A stretch of 64,000 nt of DNA from Methylobacterium soli (GTDB lineage: Bacteria > Pseudomonadota > Alphaproteobacteria > Rhizobiales > Beijerinckiaceae). Below, piece after piece: positions 45,235 to 52,658 of this stretch; within the stretch, counting starts at the first letter, position 1, and every line of letters starts with the position of its first letter. A model generated the notes under the pieces. It was not told the DNA's origin and did no database searches. It saw only the letters and a list, made by a program, of their open reading frames with translations. The position numbers and the translations under genes were made by a program. Location: positions 88,593 through 152,592 of the forward strand of contig NZ_VZZK01000012.1 in assembly GCF_008806385.1 (NCBI RefSeq). Direction: 5' to 3'.

Positions 45235-45570
45235 ATGCAGGATCTCCTCAGCGCCCGGTTCGCCGCCCTCGCCGACCCGACCCGAAGGGCCATCCTGGCG
45301 CGGCTCGCGCTCGGCGAGACGACGCTCAGCGCATTGGCCCAGCCCCTCGCGATGACGACCCCCGGGGTCGCCAAGCACCTCAAGGTGCTGGAGCAGGCCG
45401 GGCTGATCGCGCGGGGGCAGCGCTCCGCAATCCGGCCCGTGCGCCTCCAGCCCGAGGCGTTCGCGGACCTGCAGGCCTGGATCGATGCCTGCCGCCGGCA
45501 TTGGGAGGGCAGCTTCGACCGGCTCGCCACGCATCTTGCCGAGACCGCCGACCGGTCGGACGCGCCATGA
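45235..45570 (+). CDS. ArsR-family transcriptional regulator
   Basis: A 111-residue winged-helix protein: LLSARFAALADPTRRAILAR, TTLSALAQPLAMTTPGVAKH (helix-turn-helix) and LKVLEQAGLIARGQRSAIRP (wing). No metal-binding cysteines are present. A TTG directly before the ATG is also in frame. No ribosome binding site is visible because the operator occupies that position, so the transcript may be leaderless. It begins a four-gene operon with ATGA or longer overlaps, and its likely job is to repress that operon until a ligand is sensed. Confidence 0.92.
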   Translation: MQDLLSARFAALADPTRRAILARLALGETTLSALAQPLAMTTPGVAKHLKVLEQAGLIARGQRSAIRPVRLQPEAFADLQAWIDACRRHWEGSFDRLATHLAETADRSDAP

Positions 45571-46076
45571 CGGCGCCGCCCGACGTGAGCGCGCCCGTGG
45601 CGTCAGACCGCCCAAGGCTCGTGATCGCGCGCGACTTCGCGGCGGCGCCGGAACGCGTCTGGCAGGCCTGGGCCAACCCGCAGGAGATGGTGCGCTGGCT
45701 CGGCCCGGTCGAATGGCCGGCCACGCGGGTCGAGGCCGTCCTGCAGGTCGGCGGCGCCTGGCGCGCCTGCCTGACGGCGCGCGATGGCAGCGACGTGCTC
45801 TGGCAATCCGGGCGCTACCTCGCCGTCGATCCGCCGCACCTGCTGCGCTTCACCTTCCGGTGGGAGGGGACGAACCACGAGGACGGACCGGGCGTCGAGA
45901 CGATCGTGACCGTGCGGTTCGAGCGCCTGGCCGGCGGGCGCACCCGCCTGACCCTGATTCAGGAGGGCCTCGCCAGCGAGGCCAGTTCGCGCGGCCACGC
46001 CCATGGCTGGGGCAGCACGTTCGACCGGCTCGCGCAAGCCTTGCAGACCGAAGGGGGAGAGCGCCCATGCAATTGA
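45567..46076 (+). CDS. SRPBCC (AHSA1-type) domain protein
   Basis: A 169-residue helix-grip protein: RLVIARDFAAAPERVWQAWA, NPQEMVRWLGPVEWPATRVE, GGAWRACLTARDGSDVLWQS and a C-terminal FDRLAQALQTEGGERPCN. It would bind a hydrophobic small molecule. The ATG overlaps the regulator stop as ATGA. It is the partner of the ArsR protein here, as in the pair at 18055-18830, but the two SRPBCC proteins are clearly different in sequence. Ligand unknown. Confidence 0.9.
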   Translation: MTAPPDVSAPVASDRPRLVIARDFAAAPERVWQAWANPQEMVRWLGPVEWPATRVEAVLQVGGAWRACLTARDGSDVLWQSGRYLAVDPPHLLRFTFRWEGTNHEDGPGVETIVTVRFERLAGGRTRLTLIQEGLASEASSRGHAHGWGSTFDRLAQALQTEGGERPCN

Positions 46077-46498
46077 ACCAGTACCTGTTCCTGTCCGGCC
46101 AGTGCGAGGAGGCGTTCCGCGCCTACCAGCGCATCCTGGGGGGCGAGATCACCCTCATGCTCCCGCATGCCGGCACACCCGCCGCGAGCCACGTGCCGCC
46201 CGAGTGGCACGACAAGATCATGCATGCCTGCCTCGAACTCGGTGACCGCAAGCTGATGGGCTCCGACGCTCCGCCTGGCCGGAGCAAGCCCATGGGCGGC
46301 TTCTGTGTCCAGGTCGCCGCCGGCTCCGCGGCGGAGGCCGAGCGCGTGTTCGCGGCCCTCGCGGAGGGCGGCGAGGTCACGATGGCGCTGCAGCAGACCT
46401 TCTGGAGCGCGCGTTTCGGCATGCTGGTCGACCGCTTCGGCGTGCCCTGGATGATCGATGGCGGGTCGAGCCAAGAAGCCGCCGGAGCCGGCGCATGA
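46067..46498 (+). CDS. VOC-family (PhnB-like) protein
   Basis: A 143-residue glyoxalase-fold protein of the PhnB/YjdN type: LNQYLFLSGQCEEAFRAYQR and ILGGEITLMLPHAG at the N-terminus, KIMHACLELGDRKLMGSDAP, FCVQVAAGSAAEAERVFAAL and FWSARFGMLVDRFGVPWMID at the end. VOC proteins bind metals or small molecules; this subgroup has no settled activity. The ATG at 46067 lies 10 bases inside the SRPBCC gene with AGGGGGAGAG upstream, so translation is coupled. Confidence 0.88.
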   Translation: MQLNQYLFLSGQCEEAFRAYQRILGGEITLMLPHAGTPAASHVPPEWHDKIMHACLELGDRKLMGSDAPPGRSKPMGGFCVQVAAGSAAEAERVFAALAEGGEVTMALQQTFWSARFGMLVDRFGVPWMIDGGSSQEAAGAGA

Positions 46499-46953
46499 CC
46501 GCGACGAGCGATGTCCTGAGCCCGGTCGGGATCATCCCGGTGCCGGCGCGCCTCGTGGCGGTCGTGCGTCGGTCCGTCAGCTACGCCGAGATGGGAGACG
46601 CGCAACGCCGGGCGCGGCCGCTGCTGGCCGACGCGCTGCGTGCCGCCGACATCGTGCCCGACGGCCCGCCGCTGACGGTCTGGCGTCGGCTCGATGACGG
46701 GCGCGTCGACTACGCCCCCGGCGTGTTCGTCCCCCGGGCGATCGCGGTGGCGGGGGAGGTCAGCTTGCTCTCGCTGCCGGCCGGTCAGGCGGCCCACCTG
46801 ACGCTGACAGGCTCCTATGCGGGCCTGGCGGCCGCCTGGGAGCGCCTCTTTGCCGGATGCGAGGGCCGCGCACGCACGGGGCTGCAGTGGGAAGTCTACA
46901 GGGCGGCGGATGCGGATACGGTCGAGACGGAGCTGTTCGCCCAACTCGCCTAG
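46495..46953 (+). CDS. GyrI-like/effector-binding domain protein
   Basis: A 152-residue single-domain protein resembling the GyrI-like (AraC effector-binding, Rob C-terminal) fold: PVPARLVAVVRRSVSYAEMG, then RVDYAPGVFVPRAIAVAGEV, LPAGQAAHLTLTGSYAGLAA and a final EVYRAADADTVETELFAQL. Free-standing members bind small, often hydrophobic ligands; E. coli GyrI protects gyrase, but that role cannot be assumed. The ATG overlaps the VOC gene stop as ATGA, with GGAG 7 bases upstream. It is the last overlapping gene of the ArsR operon. Confidence 0.82.
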   Translation: MTATSDVLSPVGIIPVPARLVAVVRRSVSYAEMGDAQRRARPLLADALRAADIVPDGPPLTVWRRLDDGRVDYAPGVFVPRAIAVAGEVSLLSLPAGQAAHLTLTGSYAGLAAAWERLFAGCEGRARTGLQWEVYRAADADTVETELFAQLA

Positions 46954-47006
46954 GGGAGAACGAGGGCTTTGCAGGCATCGCGCACCCCTTGAACCGGAGC
47001 CGCGGC

Positions 47007-47657
47007 ATGATTCCGACCCTGACCGCCTTCGCGCAGCCGCCGGATCGCGGCAGAGGCTTGGCGCGGGACATGCCCGTCCGATGGGCGCTCGCGGAAGTGG
47101 GCCAGCCCTACCGCGTTCGTCTGCTCGCCTTCGCGGCGATGAAGGAGCCCGCGCACCGGGCCCTTCATCCCTTCGGGCAGATCCCGACCTATGAGGAGGG
47201 CGACCTCGCCCTGTTCGAGTCGGGCGCCATCGTGCTGCATCTCGCCGAGCGCCATCCGGGCCTCTTGCCGGACGATTTCAACGCCCGGGCCCGCGCGATC
47301 GCCTGGATGTTCTCGGCGCAGAGCACGATGGAGCCGCCGATCGTCGAGCGCGGCATGGCGATCCTGGTGGAGGGCGACAAGCCCTGGCACGCAGAGCGCC
47401 TGCCCCTTCTGGAAGATCGTGTCCGGGCCCGGCTGGGCGAGCTCTCCCGCCACCTCGCCGAACGCGACTGGCTCGAGCGCGGCTTCAGCGCCGGCGACCT
47501 CCTGCTGGTGACGGTCCTGCGGAGGTTGAACGGATCGGGCCTCCTGGAGGAGAATCCGAACCTTCTCGCCTATGTCGCCCGTGGCGAGGCGCGGCCCGCT
47601 TTCCGGCAGGCCTTCGCGGCGCAATCGGCGGTTTTCAAGGCAGCCTCGGCGTCCTGA
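47007..47657 (+). CDS. Glutathione S-transferase
   Basis: A 216-residue GST with an N-terminal thioredoxin-like domain (PVRWALAEVGQPYRVRLLAF, HPFGQIPTYEEGDLALFESG and AIVLHLAERHPGLLPDD) and a helical C-terminal domain (WLERGFSAGDLLLVTVLRRL). The FGQIPTYEE..LFESGAI region binds glutathione. GGAG lies 7 bases before the ATG at 47007. It follows the ArsR-SRPBCC-VOC-GyrI-like genes after 53 bases and may belong to the same transcript, which would suit a detoxification operon. Substrate unknown. Confidence 0.9.
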   Translation: MIPTLTAFAQPPDRGRGLARDMPVRWALAEVGQPYRVRLLAFAAMKEPAHRALHPFGQIPTYEEGDLALFESGAIVLHLAERHPGLLPDDFNARARAIAWMFSAQSTMEPPIVERGMAILVEGDKPWHAERLPLLEDRVRARLGELSRHLAERDWLERGFSAGDLLLVTVLRRLNGSGLLEENPNLLAYVARGEARPAFRQAFAAQSAVFKAASAS

Positions 47658-48191
47658 CGAAGTCCGCCCGGGTCGGCCCTTCTGGCGGATCGAGGCAGCG
47701 GCCCCCGACGCGCCTGCGCGTGCGTCAGAGGGCGCCAAAATGCCGTGCGGCCGGGCGGGCGCGCATTCTTCGCGCTCCCGGTTCAGGCGCTGCGCAAACC
47801 GGCCCAGCATTTCTTAGAGCTGTTCCCGATCGCGTTGCGCCGGGACCGTCGGCCGCGCCCGTGCTGACGCGGACGCGGATCCCCTCTCCCGTGCGGGAGA
47901 GGGACAGGGTGAGGGTCGAGACCTTTCAGAACGAGGTGCGCCCGATCGGCGCCGATGATCGGCGATACGACCGCATGCTCCATCCTGAAGGCGCTCATCC
48001 CTCACCCCAACCCTCTCCCGCACGGGAGAGGGGGTCCGTCGCGCCGAGCCGGACCGGAGCTGCCGATTTTCCAGCCCGTTGCAACGCGATCGGGCGCGGC
48101 TCTAGAAGACGACAGCACTGCGTCGGCGTGGTAAAGAATGGCGCCCATGGCTGCCGAACGATCGCACCTTCGCACCCAACAAGATCGAGTG
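47658..48191. other. Gene-free region containing repeat copy 2
   Basis: 534 bases between the GST and the histidine kinase. Most of it is the interspersed repeat (47815-48105). The remaining 150 bases on the left and 85 on the right show no gene; the right part must contain the kinase promoter. Confidence 0.6.
47815..48105. repeat. Interspersed repeat, copy 2, with terminal inverted repeats
   Basis: The left 229 bases match copy 1 (15469-15696) at about 93-95 percent by eye. Here the element also has a right end that is the inverse of the left end: AGAGC..CCCGATCGCGTTGC on the left (from 47816) and its complement GCAACGCGATCGGG..GCTCT on the right (to about 48103). That gives imperfect terminal inverted repeats of roughly 28 bases and a total of about 290 bases. 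No open frame is coding. The form is that of a small non-autonomous mobile element (MITE-like) or a large REP-type repeat. Confidence 0.85.
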
Positions 48192-50159
48192 ATGACGACA
48201 ACCAAGACCATTGAAATGGCGGCACAGCACGACAATCGCTACCGGCTGTTGGTTGACTCGATCATCGATTACGCAATTTTCATGCTCGATCCGCAGGGGA
48301 ATGTTGCGAGCTGGAACCGCGGAGCCGAGCGCTTCAAGGGGTATAAGGACAACGAGATCATCGGCCAGCACTTCTCGCGCTTCTACACGGAGGAGGATCG
48401 CGCCACGGATCTGCCCGGGCGCGCGCTCCAGATCGCCGCCACCGAGGGCCGCTTCGAGCAGGAAGGCTGGCGCGTCCGCAAGGACGGTTCGCTGATGTGG
48501 GCCCACGTGCTGATCGATCCGATCCGCGGCGAGGACGGCAGCCTCATCGGCTACGCCAAGGTCACTCGCGACCTGAGCGAGCGCAAGGCCACGCAGGAGG
48601 CGCTCCATGAGAGCGAGCAGCGCTTCCGCCTGCTCGTTCAGGGTGTGCAGGATTACGCGATCTACATGCTCGACCCGCTGGGCCGGATCGCGAGCTGGAA
48701 TCGGGGGGCGCAACGCTTCAAGGGCTACACCGACGCGGAGATCGTCGGTGAGCATTTCTCCCGGTTCTACACGCCGGAGGACCAGGCGACAGGCCTGCCC
48801 GCGCGGGCTCTCAGAACGGCGGCCAAGGAAGGCCGCTTCGAGGCCGAGGGCTGGCGCGTGCGCAAGGACGGCACGCAGTTCTGGGCGCATGTCATCATCG
48901 ATCCGATCCGCGGCGAGCACGACGAGCTGGTCGGTTTCGCCAAGATCACGCGCGACATCACGGAGCGGCGGGAGGCCCAGAAGGTCATCGAGGACACCCG
49001 TGCCCGCTTCATCCAGTCTCAGAAGCTGGAAGCGATCGGGCAGCTCACCGGGGGCGTCGCGCATGATTTCAACAACCTGCTGGCCGTGGTGCTCGGCAAC
49101 CTGCACCTTGCCCGCAAGCGACTGCCTCAGGATCGCAAGCTGCTGCAGCTGATCGAGAACTCCATCCATGCGGCCGAGCGCGGCGCGACGCTGACCAAGC
49201 GCATGCTCGCCTTCGCGCGCCGGCAGGAGCTGACCACCGGTCCCGTGGACGTGCCGGAACTGGTGCGCGGCATGGCCGAGCTGCTGCAGCGCTCGATCGG
49301 CTCGACTATTCCGGTCAGCACGCAGTTTCCGTTGCAGTTGCCCCTGGCCTTTACCGACGCGAATCAGCTGGAGCTGGCGCTCCTCAACCTGACCGTCAAC
49401 GCCCGGGATGCCATGCCGGAGGGCGGCACGATCACGATCGCGGCCCGGGAAGCACGGCTCGGCACGGAGGCGGTCCCCGGGCTCGCCCCCGGCAGCTACA
49501 TCTGCCTGTCGGTCACCGATACCGGCGAGGGCATGGACGAACAGACCCTCGCCCGGGCGGCGGAGCCGTTCTTCACCACCAAGGGCGTGGGGAAAGGCAC
49601 GGGCCTCGGCCTCTCGATGGTGCACGGCTTTGTCGAGCAGTCGGGCGGCCGGCTGATCCTCAAGAGCACCAAGGGCCAGGGCACGATCGCCGAGCTGTGG
49701 CTGCCGGAGGCCGAGGCCGGCGCCCTGCGGAACGCGGCACCCGAGACGGACCTGTCGGTCCCCCCGCTGCCGCCGCTGAGGGTCCTGGTCGTCGACGACG
49801 ATCCGCTGGTGCTGATGAACACCGCCGCCATGCTGGAAGACCTCGGCCACGCGGTGCTGGAGGCTTCCTCGGGCGAGCAGGCCCTGCGGGTGCTGCGGCG
49901 TTCGGAGAGCATCGATCTCGTCATCACCGATCAGATGATGCCCGGCATGACCGGTTTGCAGCTGATCGAGGCCCTACAGGCCGAGCACGCCGCGCTCCCG
50001 GTGATCCTGGCGAGCGGGTATTCCGAGCTACCCGAGGACGGCCCGACGGGTCACCTGCGCCTGAACAAACCCTTCGAGCAGAGCGAGCTCGCCCGGGCGC
50101 TCGTGATCAGCCTGCGTCCCGAGGCCCAGGTTCTGCCGTTCCGGCCCAAGCACGGCTGA
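48192..50159 (+). CDS. Hybrid sensor histidine kinase with two PAS domains and a receiver domain
   Basis: A 655-residue soluble kinase. Two very similar PAS domains (about 10-135 and 140-265) share DYAIxMLDPxGxxASWNRGA and HFSRFYTxEDxATxLPxRAL patterns; no transmembrane segment is present. The kinase core has the phospho-acceptor His291 in QLTGGVAHDFNNLLAV, the N box LLNLTVNARDAMPEGG and the G boxes VTDTGEGMDEQTLARA and GKGTGLGLSMVHGFVEQSGG. A C-terminal receiver domain (about 532-650) has VLVVDDDPLV and phospho-acceptor Asp580 in VITDQMMPGMTG. No output-regulator gene is adjacent, so the phosphate goes to an unlinked partner. ATG 48192 is used; ATG 48138 is possible, and neither has a strong ribosome binding site. 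Confidence 0.93.
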   Translation: MTTTKTIEMAAQHDNRYRLLVDSIIDYAIFMLDPQGNVASWNRGAERFKGYKDNEIIGQHFSRFYTEEDRATDLPGRALQIAATEGRFEQEGWRVRKDGSLMWAHVLIDPIRGEDGSLIGYAKVTRDLSERKATQEALHESEQRFRLLVQGVQDYAIYMLDPLGRIASWNRGAQRFKGYTDAEIVGEHFSRFYTPEDQATGLPARALRTAAKEGRFEAEGWRVRKDGTQFWAHVIIDPIRGEHDELVGFAKITRDITERREAQKVIEDTRARFIQSQKLEAIGQLTGGVAHDFNNLLAVVLGNLHLARKRLPQDRKLLQLIENSIHAAERGATLTKRMLAFARRQELTTGPVDVPELVRGMAELLQRSIGSTIPVSTQFPLQLPLAFTDANQLELALLNLTVNARDAMPEGGTITIAAREARLGTEAVPGLAPGSYICLSVTDTGEGMDEQTLARAAEPFFTTKGVGKGTGLGLSMVHGFVEQSGGRLILKSTKGQGTIAELWLPEAEAGALRNAAPETDLSVPPLPPLRVLVVDDDPLVLMNTAAMLEDLGHAVLEASSGEQALRVLRRSESIDLVITDQMMPGMTGLQLIEALQAEHAALPVILASGYSELPEDGPTGHLRLNKPFEQSELARALVISLRPEAQVLPFRPKHG

Positions 50160-50183
50160 TACGGCCGGACGCCTCCGGGCTTT

Positions 50184-52484
50184 TCACGGGGACTTCCGAT
50201 TCCCTCCTGGATCGGCCGGCGGGTGATCGGGGGCACCCATCCGGTTGATCATGCGCGGCGCGAACCCGGTGATGTTGTCCATCACGAGCTGGTTCATGGC
50301 GCAGATGAAGGACGACAGGCGATAGCCGTCGTGGCGCGAGAGCGCGTTGTCGAAGGCGCGCATGTTCCAGAAGGGATCGTTGGCGAGCGTGATCGGCGCG
50401 ATGCCGGTCAGGGTGAGCCCGTGCAGGAAGCGCGCCGCCGGCCTGCCGAGGCTCGGATCGGCGGATTCGGCCGGGGCGAGGTCCTCGCTGTCCCAGAACA
50501 ATCCGGACTGCTCCGCCTTGCGCGCGCGGGCCCTGCTCAGCCAGCGATCCGTTCGCGGGCAGTCGATCGCCGCGTCCGCGAGGGTCGCGTAGGGATGGTG
50601 GCCCTCCGCGCGGGCATCGCGCAGGCCGAGCAATTCGTGGGTGGTGCCGAAGGGCGCCGCCGAGGGCTGCGCGTCCGCCAGGACGCCGGCCGCCGGGCGG
50701 GGCGGATCGAGGTTGCCGATCGTGTGCGATTCCTCCCGCAGGCTGACCTGGAACGGGAAGGTCCCGGCGACCACCGAGAGGGCGCGCAGCGGCAAGGTCA
50801 GGAGCGCGTCGAGGCTGCCGGCGGGCTTGGGCGGCGCGCAGCTCATCCCGCGGGGCTGGCGGCCCTCGAAGCGGGCGGCGACCCGGTCGAGGTAGCCGGA
50901 GGCGGGGCGGAAATCGAGCTTGAAGGTCGGAAACAGGTCGTGCGTCGCCCAATCGTAATCGACGCCGGAATCGAACATCGTGTCGGTGCTCGCGAGGCGC
51001 TGCCGGATCCGCTGCCGCGCGGCCTGGAAGCCGTCGTCGATCTCGAGGCCGATCCAGGCGCAGTCGCCTGGCCGCAGCCCGCCCGCCGGGAAGGCGAGCG
51101 CCGCCGTGACCGACACCAGCACCGGCCGCTGATCGGGCGGGAAGGTGCCGGCATCGTGGGCCACCTCGGCGGCCGAGATGTGCTCGTCGGGGTGGAGCGC
51201 GATGCGCTCCCAGACCGCGCGCTGGATCGCCGTCCACTTGCTCGCCTCGGAGGCCGGGTTGATCAGGACCACGAGATTGCCGAGGACCGGCGGCAGGCTC
51301 TCGCCGAAACGGTGACGGCGCACGGCCTTGAGCACATCGTCCTTGAGGCCGGTGGCCAGCATGTTGCCGCCGAGGCTGTGCCCGGCCACAATCAGGCGAT
51401 TGTCCCGCTCGCTGCCATCCGGGCGCGGCGCGGCCAGAACGGATTCGATGGAGCGCAGGGCCGAGATCGCCGCGGGCGCGATGGCCTCGCTCACGGGCTT
51501 CCGGTCGAATAGGGTGGCCGCCGCCGAGACGTCGCCGAAGAAGCCCCCGACCGCGTCGCCGAACAGGTTGCGCAGGCCGCGCTCGTCGACCCGCGCGCCG
51601 CGCCAGCCGACATAGATCGCCGTGACCTTGGTCTCGCAGGCCTTCGGGCTGGTGGGGCAGCGCTGCTGCAGGAAGCGGGCGACATGGGCGGCGTAGAGGC
51701 GCAGATCGGCGACGTTGCCGTCGCCGACGCGGGCATCGTGGCGCCAGCCATGCACGAAGACCAGCACGTAGTTCGTCCCGGTCGCGAGGTGCTGCCTGAG
51801 CGCGTCGAGCTGGGTGATCACCGGCCTGACCCCGGCCGCCACCGCGCCGCTCGCGCGCATCTGGCTCTCCATGGCGTGGCGGAGCATGGCGCTCGTGTTG
51901 GCGACGTCGCTGCCGCTGCTGCGTGACACCAGGGCGTAAGGTTCGCCGTCCTCCTGGAATTCCAGGAAGCCGAGCGTGTAATCGAGCGGCTTCCCGTCCG
52001 GATGCTCGGAGGGCACGATGTGGCGCTGCAGGGCGCAGCGGAAGCGGGTGCGCCAGCGCGGGTCGCTCGCGATGGCCGCGCTCTCGTCGTTGCTCGCATC
52101 GATCCAGCCGCCGTCATCGACCGTGCTGGCCCCGGCAAGCCGCCGGCGTCCGGTCTCGGCCAGGATGGTCCAGCCCTGGGCGAGCCCGTCCTGGCATTCG
52201 GGGATCGAGGGGTCGAGATTGCGGTAAGCCCGCGCCTGCGGCGTCGACAGGACCCCGTAATTCACGAACAGGACGCCGAGGATCAGGAGGGCGGCGCCGA
52301 CCATCGTTGCCGAGGTGACGCGCAAGGTGCGCACGTAGATCCGCCAGATCGGCGCGAGCCAGGATCGTCGCGGGCCGGAGGAAGCGCGCGGATCGGTGGT
52401 CTGTTGCGAGCGCACGGGAACGACGCCTTGGCTGAGCCTTGCGGGATCACCCTCTCGCTTAAGCGGCAGGCCACGGCCGATCAA
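50184..52484 (-). CDS. Membrane-anchored alpha/beta hydrolase with lipase-type motif
   Basis: Up to 766 residues. A single transmembrane helix near residues 57-77 (SATMVGAALLILGVLFVNYG) should anchor it in the inner membrane with the bulk in the periplasm. The hydrolase part has YVLVFVHGWRHDARVGDGN (oxyanion region) and the nucleophile elbow IVAGHSLGGNMLA, resembling DUF900/esterase relatives; about 300 residues after that are unfamiliar. Substrate unknown. The start is doubtful: the TTG at 52484 lacks a ribosome binding site, and a GTG about 25 codons later could be the real start. It reads leftward toward the histidine kinase (convergent). Confidence 0.8.
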   Translation of the reverse strand: MIGRGLPLKREGDPARLSQGVVPVRSQQTTDPRASSGPRRSWLAPIWRIYVRTLRVTSATMVGAALLILGVLFVNYGVLSTPQARAYRNLDPSIPECQDGLAQGWTILAETGRRRLAGASTVDDGGWIDASNDESAAIASDPRWRTRFRCALQRHIVPSEHPDGKPLDYTLGFLEFQEDGEPYALVSRSSGSDVANTSAMLRHAMESQMRASGAVAAGVRPVITQLDALRQHLATGTNYVLVFVHGWRHDARVGDGNVADLRLYAAHVARFLQQRCPTSPKACETKVTAIYVGWRGARVDERGLRNLFGDAVGGFFGDVSAAATLFDRKPVSEAIAPAAISALRSIESVLAAPRPDGSERDNRLIVAGHSLGGNMLATGLKDDVLKAVRRHRFGESLPPVLGNLVVLINPASEASKWTAIQRAVWERIALHPDEHISAAEVAHDAGTFPPDQRPVLVSVTAALAFPAGGLRPGDCAWIGLEIDDGFQAARQRIRQRLASTDTMFDSGVDYDWATHDLFPTFKLDFRPASGYLDRVAARFEGRQPRGMSCAPPKPAGSLDALLTLPLRALSVVAGTFPFQVSLREESHTIGNLDPPRPAAGVLADAQPSAAPFGTTHELLGLRDARAEGHHPYATLADAAIDCPRTDRWLSRARARKAEQSGLFWDSEDLAPAESADPSLGRPAARFLHGLTLTGIAPITLANDPFWNMRAFDNALSRHDGYRLSSFICAMNQLVMDNITGFAPRMINRMGAPDHPPADPGGNRKSP

Positions 52485-52658
52485 GACTGCGCAAGACTAC
52501 TATTGCAACCGGGCGTTGACTATTGAGCAATGAAATCTCGGGGTATTTCCGTCATTCGCCTCGGTCTTGGGCCGTATTCCGGCAGACGCTCGGTCAATCC
52601 GGAGGCCCGTCGCGCCGCCGTCTCGGCCGTGCGGCGATCGATCGGGAGCCGGACGGGC

